A program made the translations under genes and the position numbers. A stretch of 27,203 bases of DNA from UBA7867 sp964579205. Its GTDB lineage: Bacteria > Bacillota > Clostridia > Christensenellales > UBA1242. The stretch is from contig CAZOFH010000012.1 of NCBI GenBank assembly GCA_964579205.1, positions 1 through 27,203 of the forward strand, written 5' to 3'. Of this stretch, positions 17,062 through 25,893 are shown in pieces. Below the pieces are notes generated by a model. It did no database searches, had not been told where the DNA came from, and saw only the letters and a program-made list of their open reading frames with translations. How positions within the stretch are numbered: position 1 is the first letter of the stretch; each line of letters begins with the position of its first letter.

Positions 17062-17070
17062 TGTTATAAT
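17062..17070 (+). promoter_or_regulatory. Possible extended -10 promoter of gyrA
   Basis: TGT-TATAAT (17062-17070) lies in the 88-base gyrB-gyrA gap with no clear -35 box. It could give gyrA extra transcription in addition to read-through from gyrB. Confidence 0.45.
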
Positions 17071-17096
17071 TTATAAAAATCATAGGGAACAAAATT

Positions 17097-19874
17097 ATGG
17101 AAGAAAAAGCTTTTAGCAACGAAAATTTGAATATTACCAAAGTTGCGGTTGTCGATGAGATGAAAAAGAGTTTCATTGCATATGCGATGGCTGTCAATGT
17201 CAGCCGTGCGATTCCTGATGTGCGCGACGGGTTAAAGCCTGTGCACCGTAGGATTTTGTTTAGTATGCACGAGCAGGGCTACACCAGTGACAAGCCGTTC
17301 CGAAAATCAGCGCGTATCGTCGGTGATGTTTTGGGTAAGTACCACCCTCACGGAGATAGTGCGGTTTATGATGCGTTGGTTAGATTGGCGCAGCCTTTCG
17401 TAATGCGCGCGCCCCTAATCGATGGTCAGGGTAATTTCGGTAGTATCGACGGCGACCCTGCGGCGGCGCAGCGTTATACCGAGGCGCGAATGAGCAAACT
17501 CGCTGGTGAAATGATGCGCGATATTGAGAAAGATAGCGTAGATTTTGTGCCGAACTATGATGACACTTTGCAGCAGCCGAGTGTGCTGCCTGCGCGTTTC
17601 CCGAATTTGCTGGTGAATGGTTCTGACGGTATCGCTGTAGGTATGGCGACTAGCATTCCGCCGCACAATTTGGGCGAGGTAATCGACGGCGTCATCGCGC
17701 TCATCAACAATCCCGATATCGAGATTGATGAGTTGATGACATATATCAAGGCGCCCGATTTTCCAACTGGTGGCTTGATAATGGGGCGTATGGGCGTCCG
17801 TCAGGCTTACAAAACAGGTCACGGGAAAGTAATCGTGCGTGCCAAAACAGACATTGAGGACGATGGCAACAAGGTGCGCATCGCTGTGACTGAGATACCT
17901 TATCAGGTCAACAAGGCTCAGTTGATTGTCCAAATTGCCAATCTTGTCAAGGATAAAAAGATTGAGGGCATTTCGGATATCCGCGAGGAGTCTGATAGGC
18001 AGGGTATGCGCATCGTAATCGAACTAAAACGAGATGCAAATCCGCAAGTGGTGTTAAACTTGTTGTTTAAGCATTCGCAGATGCAGGTTAGCAACGGAAT
18101 TATTTTCTTGGCGCTGGTAGATGGTGAGCCAAAAGTACTCAATCTAAAAGAGATGCTTTACCACTATTTGGAGCATCAAAAGCAAATCATTATTCGTCGT
18201 ACCAAATATGACCTAGAGCGTGCGAAAGAGCGCGAGCATATTATCGAGGGCTTGGTCATCGCTCTTGCGAATATCGACGAAGTTATCCGAATTATCAAGA
18301 CCAGCCGCGAGCGTGCTGAGGCGATGAGTAACCTTTGTCGCAGTTTTGAACTGTCAGAGAGACAGGCGAATGCGATTTTGGATATGCGTTTGGCGCGTTT
18401 GACCGCTCTCGAAGTGGAAAAGTTGCAGCAGGAGTTGAATGATTTGCGTGCGTTGATTGCTGAATTGCAGTCTATTCTCGACAATCCGCACAAGGTAGTG
18501 GCAATTATTGCCAAAGAATTAACCGAAATTAAAGAAAAATATAATTCCGTGCGAAAGACTGAGATTAGTCACGACATTGGTAATTTTGACATAGAGGATT
18601 TGATTGCTCGCGAGGATGTCGTCGTGTCGATGACATCGCAAGGGTATATCAAGCGTATGGCTCTAAGTGAGTATCATCAGCAAAATCGCGGCGGCGTGGG
18701 CATCACGACGCACAAGTCAAAGGACAATGACTTTGTCAATAGGCTTTTTGTGGCGAATACTCACGACAATTTGCTATTTTTCACCAATCTTGGGCGCGTT
18801 TACTCTATCAAGGGTTACGAAATCCCTGAGGGGAGCAAGACTAGCAAGGGGCGCGCAATGGTCAACCTCTTGCAATTCAATCAAGACGAATACACGACAG
18901 CCGTTATTTGCCTGCCTTACGATATGATTAACGGTAGGCGCAAGGTCGAATATACCGCTGTGGACGAGGTTCACGCGGTTGACGACGAGGGTAATGTGAT
19001 TTCTCAAGAAAACCCTGTCTACCGCGACGCAATCGAGGGCGAGGGGACGGAGGAATATGTTGACGAAGTCAGTCCTGACGGCTACCTCATTATGGTGACC
19101 AAGAATGGTTTGATAAAAAAGACGCCGATTACCGAGTTTTTCAACATTATGAAGATTGGTAAGCGTGCGATTTCGCTTGATGAGGGGGACCAACTTATCA
19201 AGGTTGAGCGCAGCAAGGGCGGCGAGGATATTTTGATTACCAGCAATATTGGCAAATGTATCCGCTTTAACGAAAAGAATATTCGTTCTCTGGGTAGGTC
19301 GGCGCGAGGTGTTCGTGCAATGAGGCTGCCTGAAGGGGCGACTTTGGTAGATATGTGCGTTATCGGCTCGAATAATGAGGTGTTGACCATCACTTCCAAA
19401 GGTTTTGGTAAGCGCACCGATATTAATGAATACCGTTTGCAGAGCCGCGGCGGTATGGGTGTGCGCGCTGGTGAGTTTAATGACAAAACTGGCGACATCA
19501 TCGGCTTGCGTCAAATCAATGCTGGTGATGACATTTTGCTGATTACCAACAGCGGTATGACCATTCGCGTTAGTAGTAATGATGTGCGCAAGGTCGGCAG
19601 GACGAGTATTGGGGTACGTATGATGAAATTGCGCGCTGGCAACACGATTACTAGTATTGCGACGGTTGAGCCTGAGGCGAATGAACTAGAGGAAGATGAT
19701 GGTTTGCCTAGCGTGACCGAATTTGCTGAGAAGTTTGATGCTGAAGAAACGACTACCGTGACTCAGCTTGCTGAAGATGTGACCGAACCTGTTGCGACAG
19801 AGCCCGATGAGTTCGACTCGGTGAGTGACACAATTTCAAAATATTTGGACAAAACAGATGATGAGGATATTTAA
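17097..19874 (+). CDS. gyrA: DNA gyrase subunit A
   Basis: This is the DNA cleavage and rejoining subunit of gyrase. The 925-residue protein starts at ATG 17097 behind AGGGAA. The winged-helix breakage domain has the quinolone region HPHGDSAVYDALVR with Ser88 and Asp92, i.e. the sensitive state, and the active-site Tyr127 in AAQRYTEAR. The C-terminal beta-pinwheel starts around residue 500. Two features are unusual. The GyrA box at 529-535 reads QNRGGVG instead of Q-K/R-RGG-K/R-G. About 50 extra, mostly acidic residues (about 612-661) lie between two pinwheel blades. The tail from about 860 is also acidic (DDEDI end). All other blade motifs (GKRT, RGGMG) are regular, and gyrB precedes it, so GyrA rather than ParC is preferred. 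Confidence 0.95.
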   Translation: MEEKAFSNENLNITKVAVVDEMKKSFIAYAMAVNVSRAIPDVRDGLKPVHRRILFSMHEQGYTSDKPFRKSARIVGDVLGKYHPHGDSAVYDALVRLAQPFVMRAPLIDGQGNFGSIDGDPAAAQRYTEARMSKLAGEMMRDIEKDSVDFVPNYDDTLQQPSVLPARFPNLLVNGSDGIAVGMATSIPPHNLGEVIDGVIALINNPDIEIDELMTYIKAPDFPTGGLIMGRMGVRQAYKTGHGKVIVRAKTDIEDDGNKVRIAVTEIPYQVNKAQLIVQIANLVKDKKIEGISDIREESDRQGMRIVIELKRDANPQVVLNLLFKHSQMQVSNGIIFLALVDGEPKVLNLKEMLYHYLEHQKQIIIRRTKYDLERAKEREHIIEGLVIALANIDEVIRIIKTSRERAEAMSNLCRSFELSERQANAILDMRLARLTALEVEKLQQELNDLRALIAELQSILDNPHKVVAIIAKELTEIKEKYNSVRKTEISHDIGNFDIEDLIAREDVVVSMTSQGYIKRMALSEYHQQNRGGVGITTHKSKDNDFVNRLFVANTHDNLLFFTNLGRVYSIKGYEIPEGSKTSKGRAMVNLLQFNQDEYTTAVICLPYDMINGRRKVEYTAVDEVHAVDDEGNVISQENPVYRDAIEGEGTEEYVDEVSPDGYLIMVTKNGLIKKTPITEFFNIMKIGKRAISLDEGDQLIKVERSKGGEDILITSNIGKCIRFNEKNIRSLGRSARGVRAMRLPEGATLVDMCVIGSNNEVLTITSKGFGKRTDINEYRLQSRGGMGVRAGEFNDKTGDIIGLRQINAGDDILLITNSGMTIRVSSNDVRKVGRTSIGVRMMKLRAGNTITSIATVEPEANELEEDDGLPSVTEFAEKFDAEETTTVTQLAEDVTEPVATEPDEFDSVSDTISKYLDKTDDEDI

Positions 19875-19889
19875 TTCAAATAAATATAA

Positions 19890-19924
19890 AAAGCAAAAAG
19901 ACGCAGTTTGCGTCTTTTTGCTTT
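19890..19924 (+). terminator. Intrinsic terminator of gyrBA
   Basis: A 16-bp perfect stem (AAAGCAAAAAGACGCA against TGCGTCTTTTTGCTTT) with a 3-base loop lies 16 bases after the gyrA stop. Confidence 0.85.
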
Positions 19925-20175
19925 ATGTAGTTGATAATTTGGGGGAATTAATTGATTTTTATATATTTTTTATTATTTTCTAGTATTTTTTGATAATTTT
20001 TCTTTATTTTTATGCGGCACCTGCGCAGGTGGTGTGCGTGTGAGGTGGGGCGTGAAAGTATTTTTTTCGTATTTATGTAGTATTTTTTAGTTATTTTTTT
20101 GCGATTTAAATTAGATTTTGGGAGGTATTTTGCTCAAAAAAAATCAAAAGATAAAAATTTTTTGTTGTGATTTAT
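19925..20175. other. T-rich gap with a GC-rich palindrome
   Basis: This is mainly T-rich low-complexity sequence. A perfect 14-base palindrome CACCTGCGCAGGTG (20018-20031) stands out in a short GC-rich patch (20014-20053). No gene was seen; the frame running through 20118-20231 is upstream of the promoter and not taken as coding. Confidence 0.5.
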
Positions 20176-20204
20176 TTGATATTTTTGGCAAATTTAATTA
20201 TAAT
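20176..20204 (+). promoter_or_regulatory. Promoter of the monoacylglycerol-lipase-like gene
   Basis: TTGATA (20176-20181) and TATAAT (20199-20204) are 17 bases apart, giving a leader of only about 20 bases before the ATG at 20232. Confidence 0.8.
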
Positions 20205-20231
20205 AAAATAAACAGAAAAAAGGAGAAAAAT

Positions 20232-21293
20232 ATGCAGGGTGATGAATTTGTAGAGGAAAGCGAACTAGAGGAGGGGCTGAGTAGCGATTTGCAGGCAAAG
20301 TCGGTTAGGCACAAAAAGGCTTTTGACGAGTTGCATAATAATGAGTACAGCGAACAAAAGTCGACATTTAGGTCATTTTTTTACAAAGGATATAATGATT
20401 ATGACATTTTCGTGCGCGTGTGGGATAATATTTCTCGAGCAAAGGGTGTGATTTTGCTGGCTCACGGTATGGTGGAGCACGGGTTGCGATATGATGATTT
20501 TGCTAGATTTTTGAATGGGCGCGGGTATATTTTGGTCGTGCCTGACTGCCGCGGCCACGGGCGTACTGCAGGCTCACCAGAGCAAGTGAGCGTTTATTCT
20601 GGAGACTTGTTTGCTGATATCGTTCGCGATAATATGAAATTGGCGGATACTCTGATATCAACTTACAAATTGCCGCTCATCGCGATGGGGCATAGTTTCG
20701 GCAGTTTTATTACGCAGGCATTTATTCAGAATTACCACAGGCATAGCGGCGTGATTATTATGGGGTCGGGCTATTTTAAAGGCAAGTTGGACGCGCGCGC
20801 GGGCAAATTCATCGCGAATGTGACAAAAGCCTTTTGTGGGAGTGATGCCAAGGCGAAATTAATCTACAAAATCACATTTGGTGCATATGGCAAAGGCAAA
20901 AAAGATGCCAACTGGCTGACTCACGACGAGGAAAAATTTAAGGAATACAACCTCGACCCGTATTGTGGAGCTGTGTGTACGGCGCAATTTTATCGGTCGT
21001 TCTTTGGTGGGTTGACTAGACTATATCGCAAGGCTGGGCTCAAAATACTGGATAAAGACTTGCCGATGCTGATTACTAGCGGGGCAGAAGACCCTCTCGC
21101 AGGCAAAAATCACAAATCGCTCGACAAACTGCCTGCCTTGTATGAGCGTGTCGGGGTCAAGGATGTGACCTACAAAATTTGGCAAAATGGCTATCACGAG
21201 ATTTTGAACGAGACTTTTCGTGCAGATGTGTATGAATTCATCGCAAATTGGCTGGATGAGAAGATTACTACCAAATCTCAAATTGCAGACTAA
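20232..21293 (+). CDS. Alpha/beta hydrolase, monoacylglycerol lipase/lysophospholipase type
   Basis: The start is ATG 20232 behind AAAGGAG, directly after its promoter, giving 353 residues. Residues 1-50 are a charged N-terminal extension not usual for the family. The core matches the Hydrolase_4 (serine aminopeptidase S33) group: LLAHGMVEHG (75-84, oxyanion region), PDCRGHGRTAG (104-114), nucleophile elbow GHSFG (153-157, Ser155), acid Asp287 in SGAEDPLAG and His322 in NGYHE. All three catalytic residues are present. The family cleaves monoacylglycerols, lysophospholipids or similar esters. There is no signal peptide, so it is cytoplasmic. It is not closely similar to the serine-less hydrolase at 5113-5988. 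Confidence 0.9.
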   Translation: MQGDEFVEESELEEGLSSDLQAKSVRHKKAFDELHNNEYSEQKSTFRSFFYKGYNDYDIFVRVWDNISRAKGVILLAHGMVEHGLRYDDFARFLNGRGYILVVPDCRGHGRTAGSPEQVSVYSGDLFADIVRDNMKLADTLISTYKLPLIAMGHSFGSFITQAFIQNYHRHSGVIIMGSGYFKGKLDARAGKFIANVTKAFCGSDAKAKLIYKITFGAYGKGKKDANWLTHDEEKFKEYNLDPYCGAVCTAQFYRSFFGGLTRLYRKAGLKILDKDLPMLITSGAEDPLAGKNHKSLDKLPALYERVGVKDVTYKIWQNGYHEILNETFRADVYEFIANWLDEKITTKSQIAD

Positions 21294-21297
21294 AAAC

Positions 21298-21325
21298 AAA
21301 AAACTAGGCAGTTGCCTAGTTTTTT
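21298..21325. terminator. Bidirectional terminator between convergent genes
   Basis: AAAAAACTAGGC pairs with GCCTAGTTTTTT around a 4-base loop, with T-runs on both strands. It ends directly before the stop codon of the minus-strand six-TM gene and five bases after the hydrolase stop. Confidence 0.85.
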
Positions 21326-21326
21326 G

Positions 21327-22874
21327 TTACCAGTTGTTTGTCCCGTTGTTATTCGTGCCATTGTTATTTGGATTATTCGGGTTGTTTGTACCATTGATAG
21401 GGCGAATGTTGTTCGGAATAAAGTTATTCGGATTGTTGGCCACATTCGGTTGTTGTGGGTACGCAGGACGAGGTGGTAGATTTGGATTGTACATATTCGG
21501 AGCCATATTCGGCGTGTTCGGCATCATTGGGCGAATCGGTTGCGCTCTGTTGAATGATTGCGCCTGCACTGTTGGGCGAGGGAATGGCAATGGCTGCATT
21601 GGTTGTTGCTGCTGAATTGGTTGTCGCATCGGCTGAACCGTTTGTGCTGGCTGTTGCATAGGAGTCGGTCTATTTGGCATCGGATATGGGTAAGGGGAAT
21701 TCATCGGCTGCTGTGGTTGAGCTGCTGCCCTTGGTTGAATGTTGAAATTTTGCGCTTGGTTTTGCATTGGCGCTCGCTGATATTGATTTGGCAGTGCGTT
21801 TGGATAACTTGGGTTGTACGGTGTTTGCGGAGTAATGACTGATTGATTGGCTTGCGCACCGTATGGCTGAACGGTAGGTCGAGCGGCTGCCATATTAGGA
21901 TTAGTTTGCGGTGTGGCAAATTGACGCGGCTGTGTCATCTGCGGAGTAGCGGGTATTGGCTGAATAGGTTTGCGCCTGTATGGGTTAGGCATTGCTCGCC
22001 CTTGTTTATCTGGGTAGACATTCAGCGGTTGGGTGACAGGTGCGCCTGCCCCGTTGATTGCTTCCGCAGACTTTTGTTTTGCCATAGCCTCTTCTGCTGG
22101 GGTGAGTTGGATTTGATTTGCTTGTTCTGCTGGGCTAGCCATTGGCTTTTCAAGTGATGGGGTGTTGACATTGTATTCTACGACAACGCGGTGCGGAATT
22201 GTCAAAAACATCCAAATCGCAGAAATGAGCAGATAAATCGCCAAAATTGTGAAAATATTAAGGGTAATTATCATCATAACAGGGGTGAGTGTGGTGACAA
22301 GCGCGTCAATGTTGAATGTGACGCCCACATAATAAACGGTCATTATTGCCGAAAGTGCTAACCAAAAGGTCACACAAAATACCAGTGCTGTCGTAGCGCG
22401 GTTTTTGTGAAACTTTTGCTTTGCTCTCAGGATGAGACCGATGATATAAAAGATGAGTGCGAGGGCAAAAGTGCCAATCATTCCGTATCCGACATATGCA
22501 CTTAGGTCGACAAGTCCCATTGCGAGTATGGCGGTTGATACAAAAGGCAGGGAACATCCGAGTGCGCCAAACATTCCCGTCAGTCTAAACATCGTCGCCG
22601 ACTTGCTCTGCCGTGCTGCCATACACACAAAGTAAATAAGGAAACACAACACCATTATGCCCGCGGCGCCCCACGTCTCAAAATAGTCCATAAAGTTTGT
22701 CCCGACGAGTTCGGCGATTGGTGTGCACAAATCCCACAGAGGCTCAATCCCAAAAGTGAGCGTCAGGAAAACGGGCAAGTACAAAACAATTAGCAGGGCT
22801 GCCAGAAGCACCGCGGCAATACCACCGATAATGTAGCCGACGCGGATGCCCTGCTTTTCAATATTCTTAGCCAA
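21327..22874 (-). CDS. Six-TM membrane protein with long Pro/Gln/Asn-rich C-terminal tail
   Basis: The start is a TTG at 22874 with an ideal GGAGG seven bases before it; the protein has 515 residues. Six membrane segments are predicted (about 13-36, 68-87, 97-119, 127-149, 160-184, 195-225), putting both ends in the cytoplasm. From about 240 on the sequence is a disordered tail of some 275 residues, at first with Ala/Glu (PAEQANQIQLTPAEEAMAKQ), then dominated by Pro, Gln, Asn, Met and Arg, and ending in Asn-Gly-Thr repeats with a final Trp. I do not recognise the membrane domain. Tails of this composition often mediate clustering or bind partner domains; that is inference. Confidence 0.8.
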   Translation of the reverse strand: MAKNIEKQGIRVGYIIGGIAAVLLAALLIVLYLPVFLTLTFGIEPLWDLCTPIAELVGTNFMDYFETWGAAGIMVLCFLIYFVCMAARQSKSATMFRLTGMFGALGCSLPFVSTAILAMGLVDLSAYVGYGMIGTFALALIFYIIGLILRAKQKFHKNRATTALVFCVTFWLALSAIMTVYYVGVTFNIDALVTTLTPVMMIITLNIFTILAIYLLISAIWMFLTIPHRVVVEYNVNTPSLEKPMASPAEQANQIQLTPAEEAMAKQKSAEAINGAGAPVTQPLNVYPDKQGRAMPNPYRRKPIQPIPATPQMTQPRQFATPQTNPNMAAARPTVQPYGAQANQSVITPQTPYNPSYPNALPNQYQRAPMQNQAQNFNIQPRAAAQPQQPMNSPYPYPMPNRPTPMQQPAQTVQPMRQPIQQQQPMQPLPFPRPTVQAQSFNRAQPIRPMMPNTPNMAPNMYNPNLPPRPAYPQQPNVANNPNNFIPNNIRPINGTNNPNNPNNNGTNNNGTNNW

Positions 22875-22912
22875 AATCTTTCCTCCTATATTTTAGAAAT
22901 TCGCTATACTCT

Positions 22913-22942
22913 AGTATAACAAATATTTGCAAAATATTGCAA
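22913..22942 (-). promoter_or_regulatory. Promoter of the six-TM protein gene
   Basis: On the minus strand TTGCAA (22937-22942), an 18-base spacer and TATACT (22913-22918). Confidence 0.6.
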
Positions 22943-23210
22943 ATAAAAAACGCGAAAAAATGATTTTTGTTGAAAATTTTTGATTATTTTGAATTTATGT
23001 TAATTTATTGTGATTTTTTTGTGAATTTTTGCGTAAGTTGTGCTTACAAAAAATTAATAATTAAAAAATAATAAATAATTAAAAATAAATTTTCAAAAAA
23101 TACTTGCATTGGGATGATTAATACTTGTTATATGTGCTTTTTTGCAGTAAATACAAAACTAAAAATACAAAAAAACAATACTAAGTAGCAAAAAATGATG
23201 GGTAAGTGAT
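22943..23210. other. AT-rich gap with a possible small plus-strand transcript
   Basis: No coding frame was seen. A plus-strand promoter-like pair TTGCAT (23104-23109) and TGTTATATG (extended -10, 23126-23134) faces the hairpin at 23211, which also has a T-run on the plus strand. The rest is A/T low-complexity. Confidence 0.35.
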
Positions 23211-23239
23211 AAAAAACAGCATCAAAGTGCTGTTTTTTT
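23211..23239. terminator. Intrinsic terminator of the PPDK homologue gene
   Basis: AAAAAACAGCA, 6-base loop, TGCTGTTTTTT. It lies just after the minus-strand stop and is symmetrical, so it can act in both directions. Confidence 0.8.
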
Positions 23240-23242
23240 GAA

Positions 23243-25861
23243 TTATTCTTTGATAGTGGATTTGATATTTGCTTGAGCGATTGCCAATGCTGTGCCGGGG
23301 ATTTTGTTTGGCACGCAACTGATTTTGTTGATATTCAATTTGAGTGCGAGAGCGATACTTTCGGGGTCGCTCACGATATCGCCTAGCAGCCAGATTTGCA
23401 TATCTTTTTTGATTTCGCGGATTTTCTTCACTGCGATATCAATCAGTTCAAATACGCCGTTTCTATCCAGCATTACAAAAGGATCTTTGTAAATAAGGTA
23501 GTCGTCGTAATAGTCCTGCAAAAATTTCATACTGTCGTCACGGCTAAAACCGTAGGTCAGTTGGGTCAAGTCGTTCGTTCCAAAGGTCACAAAATCAGCG
23601 AGCATCGCCAACTTGTCAGCAATCAGACAAGCGCGCGGAGTCTCAATCATACAGCCGACGCGATATTCGCATTTGATGCGCTTGTTTGCATCCAAAACCT
23701 GCTGTGCGATTTGGCGGATGCTTTTCTCTAAAATCTCATATTCAGGGAGCAGCGTTACCATAGGAATGATGATATTGATTTTTGGCATTTTGCCAGTGCG
23801 GCGTTTCGCCTCAAATGCTGCGTTGAAAATCGCCGAAACTTGCAACTCAACAAATTCTGGGTGCATAATTAGCATCCTACATCCACGAATACCTAGTGTT
23901 GGGTTGGTCTGCTTTAATTCGTAATATCTTTGTTTCAACTCGTCATAAGTCACGCCCATAGTTTTCGCGAGCGCCTGCAATTCCGCGGCGGTGTTTGGTA
24001 GGGCGTCAGAAATAGTCAAGTCCAGCAGGCGGATATTAATTTCGTCATCGCCGTTTTGCGAAAGGATTTTGATGAAGTCTGCAAATTGGAATTTGTATAT
24101 CGCCTTGATAGCCTCGGCGCGCAACTTGTCATTAGGTGCCAAGAAGAATTGACATAGGCTATTGAGCTTTTGTGGGTGGAAAAACATATTTTCCGTCCTC
24201 ACCAGCCCGATACCACAAGCCCCGAGTTCTTGCGCGCGCGCAATCCTAGTAGGGGTGTCGGCGTCGGCGTATATCGAAATGTTTTGTTTTGATTTTGCCC
24301 AATCAATCAGCGTCCCAAATTCGCCCGTCAAGTTTGGCTCGACCAAAGGCAGTGCCTCGCCGTAGACTTTTGCTTTGTCCGCGTCGATAGTGATTTTGTC
24401 GCCCTCTTTGTAATTCAAGCCGCCGATTTTGAGCGTTTTGGCATTCAAATTGATAGTCAATCTCTTGCAGCCGATGATGCAAGGCAGCGCCCTAGTCTTG
24501 GCAATAATGCTCGCAAAACTATTGTACCCGCCCTGCAGCGCGATGAGTCCGCTCGCAACTGCGATGCCGTCTGTGTCGTGTACGGTGAAATTGTCCTTGA
24601 CAAAAATCACATTTTCGCCCTTGCCTGCGTAGAGTAGGGCAGATTCGACTGTCAGAGCAATCATTCCACTACTGCTCCCTGGGTAACCACTCAGCCCCTC
24701 CGCCAGCACGCTGCTCGCTTTGGCTCGCATCGGGTCAATGACAGGCTGCATCAGCGTCCCCATTCCGTTTGCATCAACTTTTAAAATGGCTTCATCACGG
24801 TCGATAATTTTTTCTTGGCAAAGGTCGAGTGCGATTTTGGCACTGGCAAAAGGTGAGCGATGCGCGTTTTCAATTTGCATTATATATAGTACGCCAGATT
24901 GCACGCAAAACTCGATGCTCTTGACATCTTGATAAAATTTCTCGATTTTCTCGCAAACCTGCGATAGTTCGGTGTATAGGCTAGGATTTTCTTGCTTGAG
25001 TTCGGACATATCGTAGGTGTAATTGCGCTGCAAACCGCTCTTTTCTTGTGCTCGGCGCAACATTTCGCCCGTGATTTCCTTTTCTCCCGTCACAAGATTG
25101 CGGGTGTGTACCACGCCGACCCCGCTCGACATATCGTAATTGCCGAAAGCCATTGCCTGAACACTCACCGCGCAGCCAGCATCGGTAGGCAAATTGTGTG
25201 CGCGAAGGTAGTTTTGACTAACCTTAGAGCGACAACTAGACAGTGCGACCTTGATGCACTCTAACAACTGCTCGTTGACATCTTGAGGAAAAGTCTTTTT
25301 GGTCTCTTTTTTGTAAAGTTTTTTGTATTGCGTCACCACTTTTTGCAAAATTTCCGGCTCAGGAGTCCCTCGCGAAGTCGACCTAATATCGGTCTCAATC
25401 GTTCTCAGAGCGTCAGAGTCAATCCCTCCGACAATGTGGCAATAGTCGCGAACAAATCTCGAATAACATTCCCACGCAAACACAGGCGTTTTGTTGCTCT
25501 TGACTAGGTGAGAGGTGATAACATCATTCATACCGACATTGATGATAGTCGGAGCAAGCCCACGCGTCACAGGGTACGCACTCGTGCGAACGCTAAGCAG
25601 TAGGGGAGCGGTCGGGTCACCGAAAACAAGGTCAGCATCGTTTTCGATCGCTTTGACCCCACGCCAAATTTGCTCGAGCAATTCATTGCTAAGTTCACCA
25701 CTCTGCAAAAAATGCTTGCACCCGTCAGTGGTGATAGTGAACCCAAAAGGAATATTCAGCCCCATTTGATGGATTTGGGCGAGGTTAGCCCCCTTATCTC
25801 CCAACAACTCAATGTCGCCGATACCACCTTTGTCAAAGCCGAACACATAATTCTTCGCCAT
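23243..25861 (-). CDS. Pyruvate phosphate dikinase homologue, probably catalytically inactive
   Basis: The start is ATG 25861 behind GGAGG, giving 872 residues, practically the length of Clostridium symbiosum PPDK. PPDK interconverts pyruvate, ATP and phosphate with PEP, AMP and pyrophosphate. All three domains are present: the nucleotide-binding domain (1-350, GDKGANLAQI, SVR with Arg92), the phosphohistidine domain (about 385-500) and the PEP/pyruvate barrel (about 520-872). The phosphohistidine motif GGMTSHAA reads GGYNSFAS, so the carrier His is Phe449 and the regulatory Thr is Asn447. In the ATP site the QTR motif is QIE (Arg to Glu331). In the barrel Arg555, Arg611, Glu740, Asn763 and Asp764 remain, but the GICGEHGGDP motif is LLGDIVSDP, so the general-acid Cys is Leu826. 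The frame is intact and well expressed-looking, so this is a pseudoenzyme or a protein with a new role rather than a decayed gene. Confidence 0.92.
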   Translation of the reverse strand: MAKNYVFGFDKGGIGDIELLGDKGANLAQIHQMGLNIPFGFTITTDGCKHFLQSGELSNELLEQIWRGVKAIENDADLVFGDPTAPLLLSVRTSAYPVTRGLAPTIINVGMNDVITSHLVKSNKTPVFAWECYSRFVRDYCHIVGGIDSDALRTIETDIRSTSRGTPEPEILQKVVTQYKKLYKKETKKTFPQDVNEQLLECIKVALSSCRSKVSQNYLRAHNLPTDAGCAVSVQAMAFGNYDMSSGVGVVHTRNLVTGEKEITGEMLRRAQEKSGLQRNYTYDMSELKQENPSLYTELSQVCEKIEKFYQDVKSIEFCVQSGVLYIMQIENAHRSPFASAKIALDLCQEKIIDRDEAILKVDANGMGTLMQPVIDPMRAKASSVLAEGLSGYPGSSSGMIALTVESALLYAGKGENVIFVKDNFTVHDTDGIAVASGLIALQGGYNSFASIIAKTRALPCIIGCKRLTINLNAKTLKIGGLNYKEGDKITIDADKAKVYGEALPLVEPNLTGEFGTLIDWAKSKQNISIYADADTPTRIARAQELGACGIGLVRTENMFFHPQKLNSLCQFFLAPNDKLRAEAIKAIYKFQFADFIKILSQNGDDEINIRLLDLTISDALPNTAAELQALAKTMGVTYDELKQRYYELKQTNPTLGIRGCRMLIMHPEFVELQVSAIFNAAFEAKRRTGKMPKINIIIPMVTLLPEYEILEKSIRQIAQQVLDANKRIKCEYRVGCMIETPRACLIADKLAMLADFVTFGTNDLTQLTYGFSRDDSMKFLQDYYDDYLIYKDPFVMLDRNGVFELIDIAVKKIREIKKDMQIWLLGDIVSDPESIALALKLNINKISCVPNKIPGTALAIAQANIKSTIKE

Positions 25862-25893
25862 AATTCCTCCAAAAAACTTTTTTTCTAGCATTA

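Noticed and set aside
17097..19874. Assignment as parC (topoisomerase IV)
   Set aside because: Pairing with a typical gyrB and full six-blade-type pinwheel motifs favour GyrA despite the degenerate box.
20118..20231. N-terminal extension of the lipase-like protein by 38 residues
   Set aside because: A good promoter (20176-20204) lies inside it, and ATG 20232 has its own AAAGGAG.
22943..23100. A/T repeats as a possible CRISPR array or origin
   Set aside because: No regular direct repeats with unique spacers and no DnaA-box cluster; simple low-complexity sequence.
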